Source: Pelomonas sp036404855 (lineage in GTDB: Bacteria > Pseudomonadota > Gammaproteobacteria > Burkholderiales > Burkholderiaceae_C). From it: a DNA stretch of 14,350 nucleotides. Below the pieces are notes generated by a model. It saw only the letters and a program-made list of their open reading frames with translations, was not told where the DNA came from and ran no database searches. Position numbers and translations under genes: made by a program. This document shows, piece after piece, positions 1-6,886 of the stretch; within the stretch, counting starts at the first letter, position 1, and each line of letters opens with the position of its first letter. The stretch covers positions 1-14,350 of the forward strand of contig NZ_DASWYS010000171.1 of the NCBI RefSeq assembly GCF_036404855.1, given 5' to 3'.

Positions 1-300
1 CAGCCATTGCACGGCGCCGCGGGCCAGCACCGCCTCGCGCTCGGGGCCCCGGGGTGGCGGCGACAGCAGCACCACGGGCAGGCCGAAGGCCCGTTCGCTG
101 CGCAGCAGCTGCGCCATCGCGGTGCAGTCCGGGCACCACAACAGGCCCAGAGCCGGGGCATCGGCGGGCGGCGCCAGCTCTGAAACGGTGCGCAGTTCCC
201 ACCCCAGCGCTCGCAGCGCTGCGGCCTGGGGCGGCGGCTCGGGGCTGCAGATCAGCAAGGGCAGCAGGGGCAGCAGGGGGTCGATCGCGGTATCGGACAT
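1..300 (-). CDS. Degenerate receiver-like regulator, N-terminal part (cut by window edge)
   Basis: An open minus-strand frame runs from an ATG at 298-300 to the window edge: 100 codons without a stop, with the C-terminus missing. The translation has a response-regulator-receiver rhythm: an early hydrophobic strand (LLPLLPLLICSP), a strand near residues 51-56 (ALGLLWCPD), then PVVLLSPPP (75-83) and AVLARGAVQWL (90-100), which resemble beta-4 and alpha-4/beta-5 of receivers. The usual acidic pocket near residue 10 is absent and the phosphoacceptor Asp is not in its normal place, so it is probably a pseudo-receiver. Next to nitrate-assimilation genes, a NasT-type ANTAR antiterminator is the natural guess, but the ANTAR domain would lie outside the window and the similarity is weak. 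The ATG at 300 has no strong ribosome-binding site. It is divergent from the transporter gene, 188 bases away. The coding frame is fairly secure; the function is not. Confidence 0.55.
   Translation of the reverse strand, partial: MSDTAIDPLLPLLPLLICSPEPPPQAAALRALGWELRTVSELAPPADAPALGLLWCPDCTAMAQLLRSERAFGLPVVLLSPPPRGPEREAVLARGAVQWL
110..126 (+). promoter_or_regulatory. Candidate NtrC site far upstream of the transporter promoter
   Basis: TGCGCC-N5-GGTGCA matches the NtrC dyad TGCACC-N5-GGTGCA at 11 of 12 positions. It lies inside the regulator coding region, about 268 bases before the predicted transporter transcription start near 386. That is far, but NtrC enhancers work at a distance. A chance match within coding sequence is possible. 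Confidence 0.35.
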
Positions 301-360
301 GGCTTCGGACTTCACGCCCCAAATCGGCGCAAGAAGCAGGCCAACCGGCCGGCGCCGGGC

Positions 361-376
361 GGGCATGGGCCTTGCA
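361..376 (+). promoter_or_regulatory. Sigma-54 (RpoN) promoter for the nitrate transporter
   Basis: GGGCATG-GGCC-TTGCA fits the -24/-12 consensus TGGCACG-N4-TTGCA, with mismatches only at the first T and at the second C of CAC. The invariant GG (362-363) and GC (374-375) are separated by the required 10 bases. The predicted start is near 386, leaving a leader of about 100 bases before the transporter ATG at 489. Sigma-54 control fits a nitrogen-regulated transporter and parallels the stronger promoter before nirB. Confidence 0.6.
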
Positions 377-400
377 AGTATCGGCGCGTGGCTCCCGCAA

Positions 401-487
401 TGGTGCAGGCGCCCTCCCGCTGCGACGTCCGAGCCTCCAGGCACGCGACCGCCGGGCGGTCCAGGGCGCGCGAAAGATCGAGCACCA
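401..487 (+). promoter_or_regulatory. Possible structured leader before the transporter start codon
   Basis: Nested complementary segments can be drawn. TGGTGC (401-406) pairs with GCACCA (482-487), which ends one base before the ATG. GCGCCCT (409-415) pairs with AGGGCGC (463-469). Inside lies a 6-bp hairpin, GACCGC (447-452) with GCGGTC (456-461). The outer stem would cover the bases next to the start codon. No T tract follows, so it is not a classical terminator. CGCGTG (385-390) with CACGCG (442-447) is a competing pairing. Chance pairing is common in DNA this GC-rich, so this is tentative. Confidence 0.3.
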
Positions 488-488
488 A

Positions 489-1742
489 ATGTCCGCCCTG
501 CAAAACTTCAAGCGCGCTGGCCACAGCCCCACGCTGTTCGCCGCCTTCCTGTACTTCGCGTTCTCCTGCTGCATCTGGGTGCTCAACGGTGCGCTGGCGC
601 CGTTCATCAGCGAGGCCTACAACCTGACACCAGCCCAGAAGGGGCTGATGCTGTCGATTCCCATCATGGCGGGCGCACTGATGCGCTTCCCGCTGGGTCT
701 GCTATCGCAGTACATCGGCCGCAAGAATGCAACGCTCGTAGAGATGGGCCTGATCGCGGTTGCCATGTTGTACGGCTACTTCATGGTGAAGAGCTACGAC
801 GACCTGCTGGCCATGGGCGCGCTGCTGGGCATCGCGGGCGCCAGCTTCGGCGTAGCGCTGAGCCTGGGCTCGGGCTGGTTTCCGCCGCAGTACAAGGGCC
901 TGGCCATGGGCCTGGTGGGCGCTGGCAACATCGGCACGGCGGTGTCGGTGCTCGCCGCGCCGCCATTGGCCCAGGCCTTCGGCTGGCAGACTGTCTATGC
1001 GATTTCCGCCGTCGCCATCCTCGTGCCCATGGTTGTCATGATCATCTTCGCCAAGGAGCCCCCCGATGTCGACTCGCATGCCTCGCTGCGCGAGCACGTG
1101 GCCTGTCTGTTCGAGAAGGATGGCTGGGCCTTCAGCCTGATCTACGGCGTCACCTTCGGCGGCTTCATCGGCCTCACCACCTTCCTGCCCACCTACTACT
1201 ACGACCAGTTCAGTGTCTCCAAGGTGCAGGCAGGCCAGTTGACCATGCTGGCGGCCTTCATGGGGGCCGTGGTGCGCGTTGTCGGTGGCTGGCTGTCGGA
1301 CCGCTGGGGCGGCGTCCACATGCTGACAGGCGTGCTCGTCGTCGTCGTGATCAGTCTGGTCCTCGTCGGCCTGGCCGGCAGCTCGCTGGCGCTGACGACG
1401 CTGCTGCTGATCGTCTGCTTCGCGGCCCTGGGTGCTGGCAACGGCGCCCTCTTCCAGTTGGTGCCGCTGCGCTGGCCGGCAGCCACGGCCGTCGCCGGTT
1501 CCATGATCGGGGAGATCGGCGCGCTGGGCGGCGGTCTGGTGCCCAATCTGATGGGCCTGTCGAAGCAGCTCGCCGGCACCTATCTCTGGGGCTTCGTCAC
1601 CTTCGCCGTGCTGGCAGTGGTGATGCTCTTCGTCATGCGCATCATGCAGATCCGCTGGACCCGAACCTGGGCCGAGAAGGGCGGACGCGCCCGGCGCATT
1701 GCCAGCGCGGACGCCGAGCCCCTGCATTACCAGCGCGCCTGA
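489..1742 (+). CDS. narK: NarK-family nitrate/nitrite transporter (MFS, NNP family)
   Basis: This 417-residue inner-membrane transporter imports nitrate (and possibly exports or imports nitrite) for assimilation. The start MSALQNFKRAGHSPTLFAAF matches the usual N-terminus of the family; upstream in-frame sequence (from 54) is not transporter-like. About 12 hydrophobic segments are visible. Both nitrate/nitrite-porter signatures are present: one around residues 114-150 (GIAGASFGVALSLGSGWFPP through GLVGAGNIGT) and one around 311-347 (FAALGAGNGALFQLVPLRWP and following). R66 in TM2 (MRFPLG) and R263 in TM8 (VRVVGGWLSD) correspond to the two substrate-binding arginines of NarK proteins. The ribosome-binding site is weak (GAAAG, 13-17 bases before the ATG), and the leader may be structured. 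A sigma-54-type promoter lies at 361-376. The stop codon directly abuts that of the convergent kinase gene. The family is certain; transport direction and substrate preference are inferred from context. Confidence 0.95.
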   Translation: MSALQNFKRAGHSPTLFAAFLYFAFSCCIWVLNGALAPFISEAYNLTPAQKGLMLSIPIMAGALMRFPLGLLSQYIGRKNATLVEMGLIAVAMLYGYFMVKSYDDLLAMGALLGIAGASFGVALSLGSGWFPPQYKGLAMGLVGAGNIGTAVSVLAAPPLAQAFGWQTVYAISAVAILVPMVVMIIFAKEPPDVDSHASLREHVACLFEKDGWAFSLIYGVTFGGFIGLTTFLPTYYYDQFSVSKVQAGQLTMLAAFMGAVVRVVGGWLSDRWGGVHMLTGVLVVVVISLVLVGLAGSSLALTTLLLIVCFAALGAGNGALFQLVPLRWPAATAVAGSMIGEIGALGGGLVPNLMGLSKQLAGTYLWGFVTFAVLAVVMLFVMRIMQIRWTRTWAEKGGRARRIASADAEPLHYQRA

Positions 1743-3488
1743 TCAGCGCGGCAGGAACAGCAGCCAGGCCACCAGCATCAGGTTGAGCAGCAACGACAGG
1801 CCGAAGGCCATCTGCCACGCCAGCACCGGGTCGGCGCCACCGTTGCGGTTGCCAGGCGCGGTCACCGCCTGGTCCCGCGCCGCGCAGCGCTCCAGCGCCA
1901 GCAACAGTTCCTCGGCCGTCTCGAAACGCGCGCTCGCGTCGCGGGCAACGGCGCGCATGACCAGGCGATCCAGCGGCACCGGAACGCTGGGCTTCAGCCG
2001 GCTCACGCTCTGAGGCTCGCGGCGGTAGCGGCCCAACTGGTAGGGTTCGATCTCGCCATAAGGCAGGCGGCCGGTCAGCGCCTGGTACAGCGTAACGCCC
2101 AGGGCGAACAGGTCGGAGCCGGCGTCGGGCGGCGCCGGCGGGTCCTGCCATTGCTCGGGATTGATGTAGCTGGGTGTACCGGCATGCAGCTCGCGCGCCG
2201 CGGCCGACGAGCGGCGGCTCAGTGCGACGCCGAGGTCGAGCACGCGCCATTCACCGTCCTCACCGAGATGGAGATTGGCGGGCTTGACGTCACGGTGCAC
2301 GACGCCCGCCGCGTGCAGCAGGCTCAGGCTGCGCGCCACCGCGCGGCCAAGGGCAAGCGCCTCGGCCGCGTCCAGCGGCGCCTGGGCCAGCATCTGCTCC
2401 AGCGTGCGCCCTCCATGCCAGTCGAAGACGGCATAGAAGTGCGTGGCGCCATCGGCCGGCGCATGCACGCGCACGAAGCCGCTGCCCGCCCCCACGCCGC
2501 CGCGACGCCGGCGTGGCGCCTCGGCCAGGCGCAGGCCCAGCCAGATCTCGTGGGCCAGCATGGCCCGCTCCTCGGGATCGTCGGCACGACCGGCGTGCAA
2601 CATCTTCAGTGCCACCAATCGGCCTGTCGCCCGCTCGCGCGCCTGAAGCAGGCGACGCACCCCGTTGTCTGCGACAAGGGCCGTGACCTGGTAGCCGTCC
2701 AGCAGGGCGCCGACGCCCAGCGACCCGGGGCTGGGCAACTGGCGGCCCAGCGCGGCGAGGTCGTGCAGGCCAGGGTCGGCGAGGTCCTTGATGTCCAGCA
2801 CCAGCGCGGTCGCGTTGTCGTGGCTGCCGGCGGCCAGGGCTGCGGCAGTCAGGGCATCTGCAGCGGCCTGGGCGCCGGCCGTCGTGCGCAGCAGGTCTGC
2901 GATCGCGCGGCTGCGCAGGCAGCCGTGCACGCCGTCGCTGGTCAGCAGCAGGCGGTCGCCGACGCGAAGCTCGCCCTCGCCGTGATCCAGCCGCAGCGCG
3001 TCGTCCAGGCCCAACGCCCGCGTCAGGCCGGCGAAGTCGCGCCGCTCCAGGCGGTGGTCCTGCGTCAGCAGCAGGCATTCACCGTCCCGCAGCAGCCAGG
3101 CCCGGCTGTCTCCCACATGCGCCAGCGCATAGCGGCGGCCGCGCAAGGCGATCGCGGTCAGCGTCGTCAGCGCCTCGCGCGGCTCCCCCTCCGGGCCGGG
3201 GCGGCGGTTGTGCGCGGCCAGCCAGGCGTTCTGATGCCCCAGCAGGCGGTCCAAGGCAACGCTGGCATCCCAATCGGACGGCACGGCGTGGAAGTCGCGC
3301 AGCAGGCTCATGACCGAGGTCTGCGCCGCCATCAATCCTTCACCGCCACCGCTGACGCCATCGGCCAGTGCCGCGACCCAGCCACGCTCGACCTCGTGCG
3401 ACGCCGGCGCCTGCACGCCGGCGAAGTCTTCGTTGCGTGGCCGCTTGCCCTGCTGGCTGGACAGGCCGGTATCGAGTTCGAAGCGCAT
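1743..3488 (-). CDS. PP2C phosphatase - Ser/Thr protein kinase fusion, C-terminally membrane-anchored
   Basis: This 581-residue protein has two opposing catalytic domains. Residues 1-235 are a PP2C-type phosphatase with all metal-site motifs: RNEDF (18-22), ADGVSGG (42-48), GDSRA (126-130), TSDG (183-186) and DNATALVL (224-231). Residues about 265-535 are a Hanks-type kinase: VALK with K295, a likely alpha-C Glu E314, HRDVKPAN (398-405, catalytic D400), DLG in place of DFG (418-420) and the activation-segment end PSYINPEQ (439-446). A single hydrophobic segment (about 557-578) at the extreme C-terminus suggests tail anchoring with both domains in the cytoplasm. The start at 3488 (MRFELDTGLS) was chosen because the phosphatase fold begins there; an in-frame ATG at 3557 would add 23 unrelated residues. 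No good ribosome-binding site precedes either. Kinases of this type sit in nas clusters of other proteobacteria (P. aeruginosa PA1782, recalled), so a role in nitrate assimilation is likely. The target is unknown. Confidence 0.93.
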   Translation of the reverse strand: MRFELDTGLSSQQGKRPRNEDFAGVQAPASHEVERGWVAALADGVSGGGEGLMAAQTSVMSLLRDFHAVPSDWDASVALDRLLGHQNAWLAAHNRRPGPEGEPREALTTLTAIALRGRRYALAHVGDSRAWLLRDGECLLLTQDHRLERRDFAGLTRALGLDDALRLDHGEGELRVGDRLLLTSDGVHGCLRSRAIADLLRTTAGAQAAADALTAAALAAGSHDNATALVLDIKDLADPGLHDLAALGRQLPSPGSLGVGALLDGYQVTALVADNGVRRLLQARERATGRLVALKMLHAGRADDPEERAMLAHEIWLGLRLAEAPRRRRGGVGAGSGFVRVHAPADGATHFYAVFDWHGGRTLEQMLAQAPLDAAEALALGRAVARSLSLLHAAGVVHRDVKPANLHLGEDGEWRVLDLGVALSRRSSAAARELHAGTPSYINPEQWQDPPAPPDAGSDLFALGVTLYQALTGRLPYGEIEPYQLGRYRREPQSVSRLKPSVPVPLDRLVMRAVARDASARFETAEELLLALERCAARDQAVTAPGNRNGGADPVLAWQMAFGLSLLLNLMLVAWLLFLPR

Positions 3489-3516
3489 GCGGGTGAGTGG
3501 ATCACCAAAGGGCGCC

Positions 3517-3533
3517 CGCCCGTTGTTGGTGCA
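3517..3533 (+). promoter_or_regulatory. Candidate NtrC site A upstream of nirB
   Basis: The right half GGTGCA (3528-3533) is perfect; the left half CGCCCG (3517-3522) matches TGCACC at 3 of 6. The centre is about 137 bases before the predicted nirB transcription start, and only about 30 bases before the divergent kinase start codon. Confidence 0.4.
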
Positions 3534-3546
3534 GTTTTGGGGTGAA

Positions 3547-3563
3547 TGCACCCGCACCGGGCT
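3547..3563 (+). promoter_or_regulatory. Candidate NtrC site B upstream of nirB
   Basis: The left half TGCACC (3547-3552) is perfect; the right half CGGGCT (3558-3563) matches GGTGCA at 3 of 6. The centre is about 107 bases before the predicted nirB start and 30 bases (about three helical turns) from site A. That spacing and distance resemble the paired NtrC enhancers of E. coli glnA. The perfect halves of A and B also form an inverted repeat, GGTGCA-N13-TGCACC (3528-3552), which another regulator could use. Confidence 0.45.
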
Positions 3564-3635
3564 CGCAATCGCTTCGGCGTGGGGCGCCGCTGGGCGTTTT
3601 CACGCTGCGGCAGGGCTGGAGGCCAACTTCTTCGC

Positions 3636-3651
3636 TGGCACATCGCTTGCA
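3636..3651 (+). promoter_or_regulatory. Sigma-54 (RpoN) promoter for the nirB operon
   Basis: TGGCACA-TCGC-TTGCA matches TGGCACG-N4-TTGCA at every defined position except the G before the spacer. The invariant GG (3637-3638) and GC (3649-3650) are exactly 10 bases apart. Transcription should start near 3662, about 30 bases before the nirB ATG at 3691. It very likely drives the whole operon to cobA and possibly beyond, activated by NtrC under nitrogen limitation. Confidence 0.85.
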
Positions 3652-3690
3652 GAGCAAGGGACAGACCAGCTTTGCGGTTTGGAGTCGGCG

Positions 3691-6141
3691 ATGAAGAAAA
3701 TGAAGCTCGTGATGGTGGGCAACGGCATGGCCGGCGTGCGCACGCTTGAGGAGCTGCTGAAGATCGCACCAGACCTCTACGACATCACCGTATTCGGCGC
3801 AGAACCTCACCCGAACTACAACCGCATCCTGCTGTCGCCGGTGCTGGCCGGCGAGCAAACCCTCGACGAGATCATCCTGAACCCGCTCTCCTGGTACGAG
3901 GAGCACGGGATCACACTGCACTTGGGAAAAACGGTCACCGAGATCGACCGCGTCGGCCGCCGTGTCATGGCGGCCGACGGCACCACTGCCGACTACGACC
4001 GTCTGCTGATCGCCACGGGGTCCAACCCCTTCGTACTGCCGGTGCCGGGCAAAGAGCTGGAAGGCGTCATCGCCTACCGCGACATCGCCGACACCAACGC
4101 AATGATCGATGCGGCGGCCAAGTACCGGCACGCCGTCGTCATCGGCGGCGGGCTGCTGGGCCTGGAAGCAGCCAACGGCCTGACCCAGCGCGGCATGCAG
4201 GTGATGGTGGTCCACCTGGTCGACACGCTGATGGAACGCCAGCTCGACACCGTGGCCGCAGACCTGCTGCGCAAATCACTGGTCGAACGCGGCCTGGACT
4301 TCATGCTGGGCGCGCAGACCCAGGCCCTGCTGGGCAACGAGGCCGGCCGGGTCCGCGCCATCCAGCTCAAGGACAAGGACGGGCAGTTCGTCGAAGTGCC
4401 GGCCGACCTCGTCGTCATGGCCGCCGGCATTCGCCCCAACACGGCCCTGGCCGAAAAGGCAGGCCTGCTGTGCAGCCGCGGCATCGTCGTCACCGACACC
4501 ATGCAGACGGTGACCGACCCGCGCGTCTACTCGGTGGGGGAATGCGCGGCCCACCGCGGCATCGCCTACGGGCTGGTGGCGCCGTTGTTCGAGCAGGGCA
4601 AGGTGTGCGCGACGCACCTGGCCCAGTTCGGCATCGGCCGCTACCTGGGCTCCTCGGTCAGCACCAAGCTCAAGGTGACGGGCATCGATCTCTTCAGCGC
4701 CGGCAACTTCACCGGCGGCGCGGGCACGGAGGAGATCGTCATGAGCGACCCCTTCGCCGGCGTCTACAAAAAGCTCGTCATCCAGGACGACCAACTGATC
4801 GGCGCGTGCCTGTACGGTGACACGGTGGACGGCGGCTGGTACTTCAAGCTGCTGCGCGAGGGCCGCAAGATCGCCGGCATCCGCGACAAGCTGATGTTCG
4901 GCGAGGCCGGCGCCAACATCGGCGACGTGGGCCACCAGGGCCAGAACCGCGCCGCAGCGATGGCGGACACCGATGAGGTCTGCGGCTGCAACGGCGTCAC
5001 CAAGGGCAGCATCTGCAAGGCCATTCGCGACAAGGGCCTGTTCACGCTGGACGACGTTCGCAAGCACACCAAGGCGAGCGCCTCCTGCGGCAGCTGTACC
5101 GGCCTTGTCGAGCAGCTCATCATGTTCACGGCCGGCGGAGACTACTCGGCGACGCCGAAGAAAAGGGCCATCTGCGCCTGCACCGACGCGAGTCACCAGG
5201 ACGCGCGCGACGCCATTCGCCTGGCGCATCTGCTGACCACGGCGGAGGTCTTCCGTGCGCTGGACTGGAGAACGCCCGACGGCTGCGCGACCTGCCGCCC
5301 CGCCATCAACTACTACCTCACCTCCACCTGGCCCAAGGAGGCCGTCGACGACCCGCAGAGCCGCTTCATCAACGAGCGCTCCCACGCCAACATCCAAAAG
5401 GACGGGCGCTACTCGGTCGTCCCGCGGATGTGGGGCGGCGAGACGACGGCCGACGAACTGCGCCGCATCGCCGATGCGGTGGACAAGTACCAGATCCCCA
5501 CCGTCAAGGTCACCGGCGGCCAACGCATCGACCTGCTGGGCGTGAAAAAGGAAGACCTGGTCAACGTCTGGCGCGACATCGGAATGCCGTCAGGCCATGC
5601 CTATGCCAAGGCGCTGCGCACCGTGAAGACCTGCGTGGGCTCGGAATGGTGCCGCTTCGGCACCCAGGACAGCACGCAGATGGGCAAGGACCTGGAACGC
5701 GCGCTGTGGCGCATGTACGCACCTCACAAGGTCAAGATCGCCGTGTCGGGCTGCCCGCGCAACTGCGCCGAGGCCGGCATCAAGGACGTGGGCGTCATCG
5801 GCGTGGATTCGGGCTGGGAGATCTACATCGCCGGCAATGGCGGCATCAAGACCGAGGTGGCCGAGTTCCTGTGCAAGGTAAAGACGGCGGACGAAGTCCT
5901 GGAAGTCAGCGGCGCCTTTTTGCAGCTTTACAGACTGGAAGGCTGGTACCTGGAACGAACCGTGCATTACGTAGGTCGGGTCGGTCTCGATCACGTCAAA
6001 CGCAAAGTCCTGGAGGACGCCGACAGCCGCAAGGCGCTGTGGGCCCAACTCCAGTTCAGCCTCGACGGCGAACCCGACCCCTGGTTCGACTTCGACAAGG
6101 CCCAAGTCGACCTGCGCCAGTTCCAGAAAGTCCCGGCCTGA
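3691..6141 (+). CDS. nirB: NAD(P)H-dependent assimilatory nitrite reductase, large subunit
   Basis: This 816-residue cytoplasmic enzyme reduces nitrite to ammonium with six electrons from NAD(P)H. Domain order: an FAD-binding oxidoreductase (GNGMAG, 10-15) with an NAD(P) site (GGGLLG, 152-157) to about residue 400; a BFD-like [2Fe-2S] domain (C431, C433, C466, C469); a second BFD-like cysteine set (C495, C497, C532, C535); then the siroheme/[4Fe-4S] nitrite reductase domains from about 575, with cluster cysteines C648, C654, C688 and C692. All expected ligands are present and the length is normal for NirB. The start at 3691 was chosen because GGAG (3681-3684) lies six bases before it; an in-frame ATG at 3700 is a less well placed alternative. 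It is the first gene of an operon with the sensor-domain gene, nirD, nasA and cobA. In Paracoccus the equivalent protein also supplies electrons to nitrate reductase through the Rieske subunit, which may apply here because no separate nitrate reductase flavoprotein is present. Confidence 0.97.
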   Translation: MKKMKLVMVGNGMAGVRTLEELLKIAPDLYDITVFGAEPHPNYNRILLSPVLAGEQTLDEIILNPLSWYEEHGITLHLGKTVTEIDRVGRRVMAADGTTADYDRLLIATGSNPFVLPVPGKELEGVIAYRDIADTNAMIDAAAKYRHAVVIGGGLLGLEAANGLTQRGMQVMVVHLVDTLMERQLDTVAADLLRKSLVERGLDFMLGAQTQALLGNEAGRVRAIQLKDKDGQFVEVPADLVVMAAGIRPNTALAEKAGLLCSRGIVVTDTMQTVTDPRVYSVGECAAHRGIAYGLVAPLFEQGKVCATHLAQFGIGRYLGSSVSTKLKVTGIDLFSAGNFTGGAGTEEIVMSDPFAGVYKKLVIQDDQLIGACLYGDTVDGGWYFKLLREGRKIAGIRDKLMFGEAGANIGDVGHQGQNRAAAMADTDEVCGCNGVTKGSICKAIRDKGLFTLDDVRKHTKASASCGSCTGLVEQLIMFTAGGDYSATPKKRAICACTDASHQDARDAIRLAHLLTTAEVFRALDWRTPDGCATCRPAINYYLTSTWPKEAVDDPQSRFINERSHANIQKDGRYSVVPRMWGGETTADELRRIADAVDKYQIPTVKVTGGQRIDLLGVKKEDLVNVWRDIGMPSGHAYAKALRTVKTCVGSEWCRFGTQDSTQMGKDLERALWRMYAPHKVKIAVSGCPRNCAEAGIKDVGVIGVDSGWEIYIAGNGGIKTEVAEFLCKVKTADEVLEVSGAFLQLYRLEGWYLERTVHYVGRVGLDHVKRKVLEDADSRKALWAQLQFSLDGEPDPWFDFDKAQVDLRQFQKVPA

Positions 6142-6163
6142 ACCCGTCGACCTGAAAGCCCGC

Positions 6164-6877
6164 ATGCAGTACTCGCGCCGTTTCTTCGTCACCGCCCTGG
6201 GCGCCGCCCCATTTGCCAGCATCGGCCAGCCCATTTCGGCCAGCGCAACGCCCAGCCTTGGTGCATTGAGCCAGCGCATGGGCAAAGCCTGGTTGTGCAT
6301 GGCCAACCCTGAACTGGCCTCGCCGGCGCGCGACGTCTTGGCCGCGAGCCAGTCGACGTTCGAGCAGCAACTGGTCCAGCTGAGCCGCAGCCCGGCGGGC
6401 CCCGAGCACGCCGGCAGCCTGCGCGCGCTGGCGCGCCGCTATGAGGACTACCAGGGCCTGCTGGCCGGCACACCGGGCGAGGGCCAGCGCGCGATGCTGT
6501 CCACCGCCAACGAGATGCTGACGCTGTCCCAGCTGGCCAACACCGCCCACGCCACGCAGCCCTGGCAGGTGCGGCTGGCCGCGCGCCAGCGCCTCTTGTC
6601 CCAGCGTGTGGCCCTGCTGGGCCTCGCCAACCCGGCGGTCGAGTCCGTGCGGCGCGAACGCCAGACCGCCGTCTTTGAATTCGAAGCCGGCCTTCAGACC
6701 CTGCGCAACGCCGGCGCTCCCGCGTTGCAGCAGCAACTGGCGCTGGCCGATGCGGCCTGGACGCCGCTGAAAGACGGCATCGCCAGCGGCCGGCCCGCGC
6801 CGGTCTTCGTCGCCAGCGAGCGGCTGCTCGCCGTCATGGACGCGCTCACTGCGCACTGTGTCCGAATGAACGCCTGA
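6164..6877 (+). CDS. Tat-exported PilJ/NarX-type nitrate-sensor-domain protein (stand-alone)
   Basis: This 237-residue protein lies between nirB and nirD. Its N-terminus has a twin-arginine motif (SRRFFVT, 4-10), a hydrophobic stretch and a likely cleavage site after ASA (26-28), so it is probably exported folded to the periplasm. The mature part is helical with two copies of the pattern seen in type IV pilus methyl-accepting N-terminal domains (PilJ/NarX-like): LSQRMGKAW (35-43) and RQRLLSQRVALL (141-152). Each is followed by an amphipathic stretch, the second ending in WTPLKDG (199-205) and ASERLLAVMDALT (217-229). Related domains bind nitrate or nitrite in NarX/NarQ and in PilJ-type chemoreceptors. 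There is no transmembrane, HAMP, kinase or signalling domain, so its output is unclear: a periplasmic binding protein, a partner of a membrane sensor, or something else. The gaps are 22 bases after nirB and 9 before nirD, so it is co-transcribed. The ribosome-binding site is weak (GAAAG). The family assignment is by motif recognition only. Confidence 0.85.
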   Translation: MQYSRRFFVTALGAAPFASIGQPISASATPSLGALSQRMGKAWLCMANPELASPARDVLAASQSTFEQQLVQLSRSPAGPEHAGSLRALARRYEDYQGLLAGTPGEGQRAMLSTANEMLTLSQLANTAHATQPWQVRLAARQRLLSQRVALLGLANPAVESVRRERQTAVFEFEAGLQTLRNAGAPALQQQLALADAAWTPLKDGIASGRPAPVFVASERLLAVMDALTAHCVRMNA

Positions 6878-6886
6878 AAGCCTGCC

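Noticed and set aside
402..407. GGTGCA in the transporter leader as a further NtrC half-site
   Set aside because: The partner half at the right spacing (391-396) matches poorly, and the site would lie downstream of the predicted transcription start.
702..1727. Long open frame antisense to the transporter gene
   Set aside because: Composition is His/Gln/Gly-rich with no fold-like pattern. It mirrors the strongly conserved transporter on the other strand and is a product of GC-rich codon bias.
2151..3545. 464-codon plus-strand frame opposite the phosphatase-kinase gene
   Set aside because: The translation is Gln/Ala/Arg-rich without motifs, while the opposite strand carries all phosphatase and kinase motifs.
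4276..5523. 415-codon minus-strand frame inside nirB
   Set aside because: Pure shadow of nirB: low-complexity Val/Ala/Gly composition, no ribosome-binding site or neighbour logic.
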